Origin: an uncultured Pelagibacteraceae bacterium
Lineage (GTDB): Bacteria > Pseudomonadota > Alphaproteobacteria > Pelagibacterales > Pelagibacteraceae
NCBI GenBank assembly: GCA_902599995.1
Contig: CACKHN010000007.1
Location: 1-57,694, forward strand
DNA length: 57,694 nucleotides
Reading direction: 5' to 3'
This document shows positions 42,729 through 51,390 of this stretch, piece after piece (the stretch's first letter is position 1; each line of letters starts with the position of its first letter). Under the pieces are notes generated by a model. The model was not told the DNA's origin and did not search any database. It saw only the letters and a program-made list of their open reading frames with translations. Position numbers and translations under genes: made by a program.

Positions 42729-44450
42729 TTAATCCCAAGCTTTTGCGTATGGGACTGTTTTACCTTGAGGTTTTTCATTTCTTTTGGCCTTTGGTGAACC
42801 AGCCATTTTTAGCCACTTGTCTCCTTCTTCAGGATTCAACCTTGGTCCACATCCACCGTACGTATTGTTGGCTTTATCTGCAGCTTCCATACGAGACATA
42901 ACAAGATCCATTTCTCCTGCCAGACGGTCCATAGCTTCTTGCGGTGTAAATGCACCAGAGTTTACATCACCAATTTGTTGCCACCAAATTTGAGCCAGTT
43001 TTGGATAATCTGGAACATTAATTCCAGTAGGCGACCACTGTACTCTTCTTGGAGATCTGTAAAACTCTACTAATCCACCAAGTTTTGGAGCTCTTTCAGT
43101 GAAAGATTTATGGTTAATATCACTATCTCTTATAATTGTTAAACCTACGTGAGATTTTTTTAAAGATACAGTTTTTGATACAACGAATTGAGCATATAGC
43201 CATGCAGCTTTTCTTCTATCAACTGGAGTAGACTTAAACAAAGTCCATGATCCTGCATCTTGATAACCAAGCTTCATACCTTCATCCCAATATGGACCTT
43301 TAGGCGATGGTCCCATTCTCCATAAAGGAGTACCATCATCTGTTACAGTGTTATTTCCAGAGCTTTTTGGTGCAACCATAGACGCTGTGAAAGCTGTATA
43401 CCAGAAAACTTGCTGTGCTACGTTTCCTGACGATAAAGCTGGTAGCGACTGATAAAAGTCCATCGCCGCAGCACCTGGAGGAGCGTATTTTCTCAACCAT
43501 TCATCCCATTTTCTAATTGCATAAACAGCCGCTGGACCATTTGCTGCACCACCTCTTGAGACTGAAGCACCAACTGGATTACATGAGCCTGCTTCCATTC
43601 TAATACCCCATTCGTCAACTGGAACACCATTTGGCATACCAACACTTCCTGCACCAGCCATTGATAACCACGCGTCGGTCATTCGCCACCCTAGGTCTGG
43701 AGCTCTTTTACCGTAGTCCATGTGTCCGTATACTCTAACACCGTCAATAGTCTTAACATCATTTGTGAAATATTCAGCGATATCTTCGTAAGCTGACCAA
43801 TTCACTGGAACACCTAGATCATAACCATATTTAGCTTTAAAACCCTTTTTAATTTCAGGTCTATCAAACCAATCTTTTCTAAACCAATATAGGTTTGCAA
43901 ATTGTTGATCTGGTAATTGATATAAGTCCCCATCAGGGCCTGTTGTAAATGACTTTCCAATAAAGTCATCTATATCAAGTGTTGGTAAAGTAACATCTTT
44001 TCCTTCGCCAGCCATCCATTTAGTTAAGTTAGTTGCAAGTTGAAGTCTCGCATGAGTACCGATTAAATCAGAGTCATTAATATAAGCATCATACAAGTTT
44101 CTTCCTGTTTGCATTTGTGTTTGTACAGCCTGAACTACTTCACCTTCACCAAGAATTTGATGATTTACCTTAATACCAGTAATTTCCTCAAATGCTTTAG
44201 TTAAAGTTTTTGATTCATATGTATGAGTTGGAATTCCTTCAGATAAAACATTTATCTCCATTCCTTTAAACGGTTTAGCAGCATTGATAAACCATTTCAT
44301 CTCCTTCATCTGTTGTGATTTAGATAAAGTAGATAGTTTAAACTCACCATCAACCCATTTCTTAGCTGCTTTTTCATCTGCAAAAGCAAATGAAGAAAGA
44401 GCAAGAAGAGCAACTGAAACAACACTCAATAAAGTTTTTATTTTGTGCAT
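42729..44450 (-). CDS. glpV: Glycerol ABC transporter substrate-binding protein
   Basis: A 573-residue periplasmic binding protein, long for its class. A signal peptide (MHKIKTLLSVVSVALLALSS, cleavage near AFA-DE) precedes AAKKWVDGEFKLSTLSKSQQMKEMKWF, VLSEGIPTHTYESKTLTKAFEEITGIKVNHQ and NLYDAYINDSDLIGTHARL, which closely resemble the rhizobial glycerol-binding GlpV. It lies 120 bases downstream of glpK with its own likely ribosome-binding site (AAAGGGGAAAGA). High expression is expected given the hairpin after it. Confidence 0.9.
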   Translation of the reverse strand: MHKIKTLLSVVSVALLALSSFAFADEKAAKKWVDGEFKLSTLSKSQQMKEMKWFINAAKPFKGMEINVLSEGIPTHTYESKTLTKAFEEITGIKVNHQILGEGEVVQAVQTQMQTGRNLYDAYINDSDLIGTHARLQLATNLTKWMAGEGKDVTLPTLDIDDFIGKSFTTGPDGDLYQLPDQQFANLYWFRKDWFDRPEIKKGFKAKYGYDLGVPVNWSAYEDIAEYFTNDVKTIDGVRVYGHMDYGKRAPDLGWRMTDAWLSMAGAGSVGMPNGVPVDEWGIRMEAGSCNPVGASVSRGGAANGPAAVYAIRKWDEWLRKYAPPGAAAMDFYQSLPALSSGNVAQQVFWYTAFTASMVAPKSSGNNTVTDDGTPLWRMGPSPKGPYWDEGMKLGYQDAGSWTLFKSTPVDRRKAAWLYAQFVVSKTVSLKKSHVGLTIIRDSDINHKSFTERAPKLGGLVEFYRSPRRVQWSPTGINVPDYPKLAQIWWQQIGDVNSGAFTPQEAMDRLAGEMDLVMSRMEAADKANNTYGGCGPRLNPEEGDKWLKMAGSPKAKRNEKPQGKTVPYAKAWD

Positions 44451-44570
44451 TCTTTCCCCTTTGATTAGTTAATTTAAGTATTAATAGTTAACTAAATTAG
44501 AGAGTAGATGTCAAAAATATTAAAAAAAAAAGTGTAAAGTTTTGTGATGAATTCAATTTACAATTGAAAA

Positions 44571-46049
44571 TTATGCAAGTGTTTTTTTAATTGCTTTACT
44601 CCAACCCTCAATAAGAATTTTTCTCTTTGTATTTTTAATTTTGGGACTAAAAGTTTTATCTGGTTGCCAATTTTTAGCTATGTCCTTTAAAGATTTATAT
44701 ACACCAATCTGAAGACCAGCCATAAATGCCGCACCAAGTCCAGTAGTTTCATTTACCTTAGGCCTTAATACTTTAGCATTAATCGTGTCTGATAAAAATT
44801 GAGAAAACCAATTGTTTAAAACCATACCTCCATCAACTTTAATTAACTTTGGTTTTAACCCATCATTTTTCATTGCTTCGAATAAATCATATGTTTGATA
44901 AGCAACAGACTCTATTGTGGCTCTAATAATCTCTTTTGGACCAGTATCTCTTGTTAGGCCTGACAATAATCCACGCGCACTCGCATCCCAATATGGAGCT
45001 CCTAGCCCAGTGAAGGCCGGGACTAAATATATTCCATTATTTGAACTAAGAGATTTTGCAATAGTTTCAGTATCAGATGCCTTCGAAATAAATTTTATTT
45101 TATCTCTTAGCCATTGTACTCCTGCTCCAGCAATGAAAATTGTTCCCTCCAAAGCATAAGTTGTTTTGCCATTAATTCTGTAGCCAATAGTAGTCAACAA
45201 TCTATTTTTTGAATAAACTTTTTTGCTTCCTGTATTTAAAAGCACAAATGCACCTGTGCCATAGGTGCTTTTTAACGATCCTGGTTCAAAACAACACTGT
45301 CCAATTGTAGCTGATTGTTGGTCTCCTACCATTCCTGTAATTGGATATGAAGTACCTGTAATAGAAGGATCGGTATAACCAAAGTCAGCTGCACAATCTT
45401 TAACTACAGGTAGTATTTCTTTAGGAATTTTTAAAATTTTAAGTATTTGGTCATCCCATTTGTTCGTTGAAATATTAAATAGCATTGTCCTACTAGCGTT
45501 TGTTGCATCTGTTGCATGATCAACACCTTTAGTTAATTTCCACAACAAAAAACTATCAACTGTTCCGAACAACAATCTTTTCTTTTTTATTAAATCTTTT
45601 GCCTTAGGAACATTATCAATTATCCATTTTATTTTTGTTGCTGAGAAATATGCATCAATTAGTAGACCTGTCTTATTATAAATAATAGTTTCTTTTTTTT
45701 GTTTAATAAGTTTTTTACAATATTCAAAAGATCTTCTATCTTGCCATACGATTGCATTATAAACAGACCTTCCAGTTTTTTTATCCCACATTATAGTTGT
45801 TTCTCTTTGATTTGTAATTCCTATGGTTAATACTTTTCCTTTAAGCGTTTTACTCTTTTTAATAACTTCTTTTAAAACTTTTAAAGTAGTTTCCCATATC
45901 TCCTCTGGATCATGTTCAACCCAACCATCCCTAGGAAAATACTGTGTAAATTCTTTTTGTGAAATAAAAATAGGTTTTCCTTTTAAATCAAACAATATTG
46001 CTCTACTCGAAGTAGTTCCTTGATCAATAGAAATTATAAATTTTTTCAT
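44571..46049 (-). CDS. glpK: Glycerol kinase
   Basis: A 492-residue FGGY-family kinase that phosphorylates glycerol with ATP. SIDQGTTSSRAILFDLKG at the N-terminus, WVEHDPEEIWETTLKVL, TIGITNQRETTIMWDKKTG, IVWQDRRSFEYC, TGMVGDQQSATIGQCCFEPGSLKSTYGTGAF and VDGGMVLNNWFSQFLSD are all GlpK landmarks. It starts only six bases after the stop of the betaine/TMAO permease gene, so glycerol and osmolyte transport may share a transcript. G3P from this enzyme would go to the GpsA-like dehydrogenase at the operon end. Confidence 0.96.
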   Translation of the reverse strand: MKKFIISIDQGTTSSRAILFDLKGKPIFISQKEFTQYFPRDGWVEHDPEEIWETTLKVLKEVIKKSKTLKGKVLTIGITNQRETTIMWDKKTGRSVYNAIVWQDRRSFEYCKKLIKQKKETIIYNKTGLLIDAYFSATKIKWIIDNVPKAKDLIKKKRLLFGTVDSFLLWKLTKGVDHATDATNASRTMLFNISTNKWDDQILKILKIPKEILPVVKDCAADFGYTDPSITGTSYPITGMVGDQQSATIGQCCFEPGSLKSTYGTGAFVLLNTGSKKVYSKNRLLTTIGYRINGKTTYALEGTIFIAGAGVQWLRDKIKFISKASDTETIAKSLSSNNGIYLVPAFTGLGAPYWDASARGLLSGLTRDTGPKEIIRATIESVAYQTYDLFEAMKNDGLKPKLIKVDGGMVLNNWFSQFLSDTINAKVLRPKVNETTGLGAAFMAGLQIGVYKSLKDIAKNWQPDKTFSPKIKNTKRKILIEGWSKAIKKTLA

Positions 46050-46055
46050 TTATGA

Positions 46056-48209
46056 TTAATTTATACCTAAATGTTTTTTTCTTTTTTCAACCCAAGTTCT
46101 GATTAGATTATCAAAAATTAAACCTATAAACGCCACACAAATACCTAGCGTTAATCCAATACCAGCACCATTTTTGTCTGATAGAGCTTTTAAAATATAT
46201 TGGCCTAAATCTTCTGTGCCAATAAAAGCCCCTATAATTACCATGAATAACGCAAAAACTATTGTTTGATTTAAACCAAGCATCATATGAGGAAAAGCTA
46301 AAGGAAATTCAATTTTTGTTAATCTTTGTAACTTGTTTACACCAGACATTGTTGCTGCTTCATGTAAACCAATTGGAACACTTCTAAGACCTTCAATTGT
46401 ATATCTAGTTGCAGGAATAGTCGCGTAAACGATTACAGCAATCAATACTGACGTATCTGTTATTCCAAATAACATCATTACTGGAATTAAATAAACAAAA
46501 GATGGAAAAGTTTGAAATATATCACAAACACCCAACATAAATTTTGCTGCACTTTTGCTCTGAAAACACAATGTTCCAACCGTGAAACCAATGATGCATG
46601 AAACCACAACACCAAAAGTTGCCATATATGTTGTTACCAATGCTCTATCCCACCAAGGACTTAGAGCTATAAATAACGTCAATCCACATACAACTAATGC
46701 TGACCTGACTCCTCCAATTAAATAACCAGCGCCAACAACTAAAACTATTGTAGCAACGGCAGGCATCCTTAAATAAAGTGCCCGCATTGGTTGCAGTACT
46801 TCTTGAATTAACCAAGTATTAAATGCTTTTATATAAACAAAAAATGTATCAAAAATCCAATCAACACCTTTATTCCAAAAATCTGCTGTGGATATTCCTT
46901 TATTATGTGGAATTTCAAATAAATAATTAAACGTACCTTTAAATAAAAATGTTCCTATGTAGGCAAGTATAATCCCTACAGCAAATGACCCAATGAAGAA
47001 AATAGTGTTTTTATTCCTCTGCAAGAATGTAAGATTACCAAAATAATCTGTTTGTTTATTTGCCCACGCTAAAGACATTTTATCTAACAAAATTGCGATA
47101 AGACTTATGCATAAACCTGCCTCTAAAGCTAATCCAATGTTTAACTGGTTAAGTGCTAACAATAAATTAAAACCTAAACCCTTAGCACCAATAAAAGCTG
47201 ATATCACTGCCATTGAAAAACAAACCATAATCACCTGATTAACCCCGATCAGTATGTCTCTTCTTGCTGTAGGAATTAATACTTTGAACATTAGTTGCCA
47301 ATTATTACATCCACTCATTCTGCCAGCCTCGATTACTTCAGGAGGTATGGCTCTTAATCCTAATAAGGTTAATAATATCATTGGTGGAATGGCAACTATC
47401 ATAGTTATAATCACCGCTGCATGATCTCCAACTCCAAATAAAACTAGCGCTGGAACAAGAACTGCATATTGTGGCATTGTTTGCATAACCAAAAGAACCG
47501 GATAAAGAGTCTTTTCAACTCGTTTACTTTTAAATGCAGATATACCTAAAGCTAGTCCAAATATAAATGACAATGGTGCTGCAACTAAAATAAATGATAA
47601 AGTTTGCATCGAAGGTTTCCACTGACCAAAAATAGAAATGTAGACCATAGTTAAACCAGCAAAAATGGCTAAACCTTTTCCGCTAAGTTTGTAAGAAAGT
47701 ATTGTGGCCCCTGCTGCCACTATAGTCCATGGTAACCCTGGTAGCTCTGCCCATGGATTGGCGTCAATAAAATCCCAACTTGTAAATGCTACAATAGTTT
47801 CTAAACCACCTAATAAAACCTCTCTTATTAACTCAATTAAAAAAGTCATAAATGCAGTTAAATTTCTACTTATTTGCAATAGTAATGGTCTAGTTTTAAA
47901 TTCTTGTGTATCTTCATTCCAAAACTCCATAGGCATCCAGTCATTCATCAAGAAAAAAAGGGAGTCATTTATCCAAATAGGCAACCATCCAAGTAACGGA
48001 GGCAATCTCCAAAAGACATCAAAAGCATAATACCTTACCTCCTTGCCAGCAAAAACAAAGGTACTTTGATTGGGGTCTTTAACAAACTCTGCCTGACCTC
48101 TTATAAATTTATATGTTTCAGGAACTTCAATTGCAAAACATAATGCGAAAAAAACAATTAATAAAAACAACCACTGAAATATTTTTGGGTTTTTTTTTAA
48201 AAATTCCAT
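46056..48209 (-). CDS. Glycine betaine/TMAO-type ABC permease, two fused permease domains
   Basis: A 717-residue membrane protein with two binding-protein-dependent permease domains joined in tandem (about residues 190-380 and 520-700). Each has an EAA loop: PPEVIEAGRMSGCNNWQLMFKVLIPTA in the first and PIGLHEAATMSGVNKLQRLTKIEFP in the second. Single ProW/OpuAB permeases have one. The fusion thus encodes the whole channel of an OpuA/ProU-like importer. With the ProV-like ATPase upstream and ProX-like protein at 50.3 kb it resembles the SAR11 transporter shown to take glycine betaine and TMAO. Substrate range is inferred. Confidence 0.88.
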   Translation of the reverse strand: MEFLKKNPKIFQWLFLLIVFFALCFAIEVPETYKFIRGQAEFVKDPNQSTFVFAGKEVRYYAFDVFWRLPPLLGWLPIWINDSLFFLMNDWMPMEFWNEDTQEFKTRPLLLQISRNLTAFMTFLIELIREVLLGGLETIVAFTSWDFIDANPWAELPGLPWTIVAAGATILSYKLSGKGLAIFAGLTMVYISIFGQWKPSMQTLSFILVAAPLSFIFGLALGISAFKSKRVEKTLYPVLLVMQTMPQYAVLVPALVLFGVGDHAAVIITMIVAIPPMILLTLLGLRAIPPEVIEAGRMSGCNNWQLMFKVLIPTARRDILIGVNQVIMVCFSMAVISAFIGAKGLGFNLLLALNQLNIGLALEAGLCISLIAILLDKMSLAWANKQTDYFGNLTFLQRNKNTIFFIGSFAVGIILAYIGTFLFKGTFNYLFEIPHNKGISTADFWNKGVDWIFDTFFVYIKAFNTWLIQEVLQPMRALYLRMPAVATIVLVVGAGYLIGGVRSALVVCGLTLFIALSPWWDRALVTTYMATFGVVVSCIIGFTVGTLCFQSKSAAKFMLGVCDIFQTFPSFVYLIPVMMLFGITDTSVLIAVIVYATIPATRYTIEGLRSVPIGLHEAATMSGVNKLQRLTKIEFPLAFPHMMLGLNQTIVFALFMVIIGAFIGTEDLGQYILKALSDKNGAGIGLTLGICVAFIGLIFDNLIRTWVEKRKKHLGIN

Positions 48210-48212
48210 AAT

Positions 48213-49244
48213 TTAATTTCCATTTTTCCTTCCACCAAAAACTGTATTAATTATCTTTGTAGGATTAATAGAGCCTATAATTTTATTATTACTATCTATA
48301 ACTCCTACAGTTTTTTCTTGAGTTAGAATTTTTTCAGCAACATTCTCGATAATCTCATCTTTTGAAACTCTTAAGTCACCTAAATTATCACTTGTAGATT
48401 GATCCATTACATCTTCAATTAACAAAACTTTTTCTCTTGGGACTTCTTCAGTAAATTTCCTCACATATTCAGTTGCAGGATTTAAAACTATTTTAGCGGG
48501 AGTATCTAACTGTTCAATAATACCATCCTTCATAATTGCTATACGATCAGCAAGCTTTAAAGCTTCGTCAAAATCATGAGTAATGAACATTATAGTTTTT
48601 TGTAATTTATCTTGAAGTCTTAAAAATTCATCCTGCATTTCTTTTCTGATCAAGGGATCTAGTGCTGAAAAAGGTTCATCTAAAAACCAAATATCTGGCT
48701 CAACGGCTAATGATCTTGCAATACCTACTCTTTGTTGTTGTCCGCCTGAAAGTTCTCTAGGAAAATAGTTTTCCCTTCCATCTAACCCAACTAACTTAAC
48801 CATATCCATTGCCTTGTTAATGCTATCGTCAGTATTAATTCCCTTAATCTGTAGGGGAAATGCTATATTTTCAACTACAGTTTTGTGTGGTAACAACGCA
48901 AAACTTTGAAAAACCATTCCCATTTTATTTCTTCTAAGATCAATAAGTTCTTTGTTATTTAGCTCCAATAAATCTTGACCTTCTATAAAAATTTTTCCAC
49001 CTGTTGCATCTGTTAATCTTGAAATACATCTAAGCAATGTTGATTTACCTGATCCAGATAAACCCATTACAACTAACATTTCTCCCTTTGCTACTTCAAA
49101 AGAAGCATTGTTAACTCCGACTATACATCCATTTTCTTGAAAAGTTTTTGCATCTACGTTTCCATTAGCTTCTTGGAGCATTTTTTTGGCATTTTCTCCA
49201 AAAATTTTGTAAACAGATTTACATTTAATAACTGTATCAGACAT
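48213..49244 (-). CDS. proV: Glycine betaine/TMAO-type ABC transporter ATPase
   Basis: A 343-residue ProV/OpuAA-like ATPase. Walker A is GLSGSGKSTLLR, signature LSGGQQQRVGIARSL, Walker B IWFLDEPFSALDP, H-loop FITHDFDEAL. The N-terminus CKSVYKIFGENAKKMLQEAN and a CBS-like C-terminal tail (EKTVGVIDSNNKIIGSINPTKIIN), which in related importers senses ionic strength, support the betaine class. The fused permease follows after three bases. A 66-base gap separates it from the membrane-anchored unknown upstream. TmoW, the TMAO-transporter ATPase, is the close alternative name. Confidence 0.92.
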   Translation of the reverse strand: MSDTVIKCKSVYKIFGENAKKMLQEANGNVDAKTFQENGCIVGVNNASFEVAKGEMLVVMGLSGSGKSTLLRCISRLTDATGGKIFIEGQDLLELNNKELIDLRRNKMGMVFQSFALLPHKTVVENIAFPLQIKGINTDDSINKAMDMVKLVGLDGRENYFPRELSGGQQQRVGIARSLAVEPDIWFLDEPFSALDPLIRKEMQDEFLRLQDKLQKTIMFITHDFDEALKLADRIAIMKDGIIEQLDTPAKIVLNPATEYVRKFTEEVPREKVLLIEDVMDQSTSDNLGDLRVSKDEIIENVAEKILTQEKTVGVIDSNNKIIGSINPTKIINTVFGGRKNGN

Positions 49245-49310
49245 AAATTACTATTAAGTTATACGAAATTTAGTTGAATTAATATGTATATAATATTCGT
49301 CTCTCCTTAA

Positions 49311-49862
49311 TTAAAAATTTTTGATATAATAAATTCTAGTATCAATACCAGTACTTAAAAAACTTAATGCCTCACCACTTACTTTAATTTCTTCATCTAC
49401 TCCAACATTGTTTCCACTAACTGTGTAACCTGCAAAACATTTATTTTTTTCTTCATCCCATTCAACAAATGTTTCATCAATTTTGTTGCCATTAATTGTA
49501 TAAATTTCATGCGCTCTAAAGTTAAGAAAATTCGCCCCCATTATCGCTCTTTGAGGAATAAGTTTTGTTGCTTTACAGACTTTCTCGTAAACATCTACAG
49601 ATAGTCTGTGATGATCAGTTCCATCAAAAGCAACTAAAATTCCAGATGGTAGACTTGATATTAGTTCATTTAATTTTCTTTCTTCTGCAATTCTTTCTTC
49701 TTCTATTTTCATCCTTTTTACTAAATCATCACCTTCTCCAAAAATATTGTTTAAAATAACAAATGATAAAATGATGATTAAGGTAATTACTATTAATCCA
49801 CCAAACTGTCTAACCTGCTCTGGTAATTCTTTTAATTTGTTAAAATAATTTTCTTGAGACAT
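49311..49862 (-). CDS. Membrane-anchored protein of unknown function
   Basis: I start it at the ATG at 49862 (MSQENYFNKLKELPEQVR), 183 residues, because this ATG overlaps the MORN gene stop (TAATG); a TTG at 49889 is less likely. One transmembrane helix (about residues 21-42) is followed by a charged coiled-coil-like stretch (VKRMKIEEERIAEERKLNELI) and a soluble domain containing VAFDGTDHHRLSVDVYEKVCKATKLIPQ and several glycine turns. No family recognised. It sits between the MORN protein and the transporter ATPase. Confidence 0.72.
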   Translation of the reverse strand: MSQENYFNKLKELPEQVRQFGGLIVITLIIILSFVILNNIFGEGDDLVKRMKIEEERIAEERKLNELISSLPSGILVAFDGTDHHRLSVDVYEKVCKATKLIPQRAIMGANFLNFRAHEIYTINGNKIDETFVEWDEEKNKCFAGYTVSGNNVGVDEEIKVSGEALSFLSTGIDTRIYYIKNF

Positions 49863-50239
49863 TATTCTTGTAGTTTTCCATTTTTCCAAATTCCTGATTT
49901 TTGCTTTCCATCAGCCCAAGTGAATGTTCCTTGACCATTCATAAAGCCGTTGGCCCATTCGCCATCATAAGTAGAACCATCTGGAAATGTTAATAGTCCT
50001 TGTCCACTCCATACACTATTTTTAAATTCACCTTTATAGATATATCCATTTGGCCAAGTTTCTACTCCCTGACCTTGTTTCTTGGTTTCAACCCACTCTC
50101 CTTCATAAGTAGTTTTATCAGTATAAACCCATTTTCCATATCCGTTTTCACAATTTCCCTCTTTACATCCAGTACTTCGTGCAAAAACTGATGAACTAAT
50201 AAAAAAAGTTAAAATTAAAAATAAAAAAATATTTTTCAT
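49862..50239 (-). CDS. Exported MORN-repeat protein
   Basis: A 125-residue protein with a signal peptide (MKNIFLFLILTFFISSSVFA) and three to four MORN repeats of the pattern YxGEWxxGxxxGxGxxxxxxG, for example TTYEGEW, YIYKGEF, STYDGEWANGFMNGQG. Two cysteines lie just after the signal peptide. MORN repeats bind lipids or proteins and are here predicted to face the periplasm. It follows a terminator behind the binding-protein gene and is coupled to the membrane-anchored unknown. Its role near an osmolyte transporter is unexplained. Confidence 0.85.
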   Translation of the reverse strand: MKNIFLFLILTFFISSSVFARSTGCKEGNCENGYGKWVYTDKTTYEGEWVETKKQGQGVETWPNGYIYKGEFKNSVWSGQGLLTFPDGSTYDGEWANGFMNGQGTFTWADGKQKSGIWKNGKLQE

Positions 50240-50274
50240 GGGTTTATTTTATACAAAAATTAAATAAAAAAAAA

Positions 50275-50299
50275 TCCCCCCCAACAAAGTTGGGAGAGA
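50275..50299 (-). terminator. Rho-independent-type terminator after the binding-protein gene
   Basis: On the minus strand, CCCAAC (complement of 50289-50294) pairs with GTTGGG (complement of 50280-50285) around a TTT loop, with further partial pairing outside. The stem is followed by a long T run (complement of the A-rich 50258-50274). It lies 23 bases after the ProX-like gene stop and should end that transcript before the MORN gene. Confidence 0.8.
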
Positions 50300-50322
50300 T
50301 TTATAAGTTTTATATTTTAACC

Positions 50323-51276
50323 TTAATGATCGTGTGTAAATTCTTCCCACACTTTCTTATTATCGGCTAGCCATTTTTTAGCTGCATCTTCATGAGTCAT
50401 TTTATCTAAATCAACTAAAGCTGCCATTGCTCCAATTTGACTTGTAGAAAATGACATTTTTTTGAATACTTTAGCTGCATTTGGATGAGTTTTTGGAAAA
50501 TCCTCATGTGCTGCTTTTTTCAGATAACCATCTGGAGAACCACATTTTCCATCTCCACCATCTTCTGGTCTGCAACCTGCAGTGTATGGAGGAAAGTCAA
50601 TAAATGTAAAACCAGCACCATCTGTAAAGTTTGGTGTCCAATTGAAAATTATTGTTCCTCTTCCTTCTTTTTCAGCAGCTGCTAATTCAGCCCAAAGCGC
50701 ATCTGCACTTCCAGCAAATTTAACCCACCAAAGATCTCCTAATCCTAAAGCATCAACCCTTTGAGGTATTAAATCACCATGCCAAGTTTGTGGACCTTCC
50801 AACATTCTTCCTTTTCCATCTGGTGAGTCAGGTGTTGTAAAGTTTTTAGCACAGTCAGGATTTTTTAAAGCAGTCCAGTCTGGTAGACCTGGGCATAATC
50901 CTTTATCAGTAACCCAGTTTGGATATCCCATATCTTCAAGTGTTCTTGCTTCATGATCACCCATATCTATCAAACCGCCTTTATCTAATGCAGTTGTAAA
51001 TGATTTACCAAAAGCAGACTCCCACACTTCGTGAGATATAGTAACATCTCCAATTCTAATTGACTCATAAACCGCTTGTGAGTCAGCGTTTACATATTTA
51101 ACATTATTACCCATACTTTCGAAAATTCCACCAATAACATAGGCCATTACAATTTGACTTGACCAGTTATGAGTTGGGATTACGATGGGTTTTTTGCTAT
51201 CTGCAGCGTTGGAAATTCCTGCGAAACTAACAACAGAAATCACAAGAGCAGATAATAATGATATTACTTTTTTCAT
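50323..51276 (-). CDS. proX: Glycine betaine/TMAO-type ABC transporter substrate-binding protein
   Basis: A 317-residue periplasmic protein of the ProX/OpuAC family. I start it at the ATG at 51276, which follows an AGGGG site by a few bases and gives a proper signal peptide (MKKVISLLSALVISVVSFAG, cleavage near NAA). A longer TTG-started form would put 11 odd residues first. The mature protein has ILN-type ligand-cage tryptophans (IPTHNWSSQIVMAYVIG, ISHEVWESAFG, WTPNFTDGAGFTF). It is divergent from tdm across about 115 bases, which favours TMAO as one substrate (TmoX-like); glycine betaine uptake is equally plausible. Confidence 0.9.
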   Translation of the reverse strand: MKKVISLLSALVISVVSFAGISNAADSKKPIVIPTHNWSSQIVMAYVIGGIFESMGNNVKYVNADSQAVYESIRIGDVTISHEVWESAFGKSFTTALDKGGLIDMGDHEARTLEDMGYPNWVTDKGLCPGLPDWTALKNPDCAKNFTTPDSPDGKGRMLEGPQTWHGDLIPQRVDALGLGDLWWVKFAGSADALWAELAAAEKEGRGTIIFNWTPNFTDGAGFTFIDFPPYTAGCRPEDGGDGKCGSPDGYLKKAAHEDFPKTHPNAAKVFKKMSFSTSQIGAMAALVDLDKMTHEDAAKKWLADNKKVWEEFTHDH

Positions 51277-51349
51277 TTTTTTCCCCTCATTTATTAATAT
51301 TAATTTCAAATTATGTTCTGATTTATAGGTATAGTCAACTCGTTTTCAG

Positions 51350-51355
51350 TATAAT
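51350..51355 (+). promoter_or_regulatory. Possible -10 box for tdm
   Basis: A perfect TATAAT lies 35 bases before the tdm ATG in the divergent region between proX and tdm. No convincing -35 element is found at the usual distance, so this is a weak prediction in AT-rich DNA. Confidence 0.35.
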
Positions 51356-51390
51356 ATGGTCACAATAAAAATTATAATAAAGTATTGATC

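Noticed and set aside
44552..44568. TTCAATT/AATTGAA inverted repeat behind glpK
   Set aside because: Only seven pairs, nearly all AT and without a following T run on the minus strand; too weak to call a terminator.
47704..48030. 108-residue open frame on the plus strand inside the fused permease gene
   Set aside because: Antisense to clear permease sequence with no independent support.
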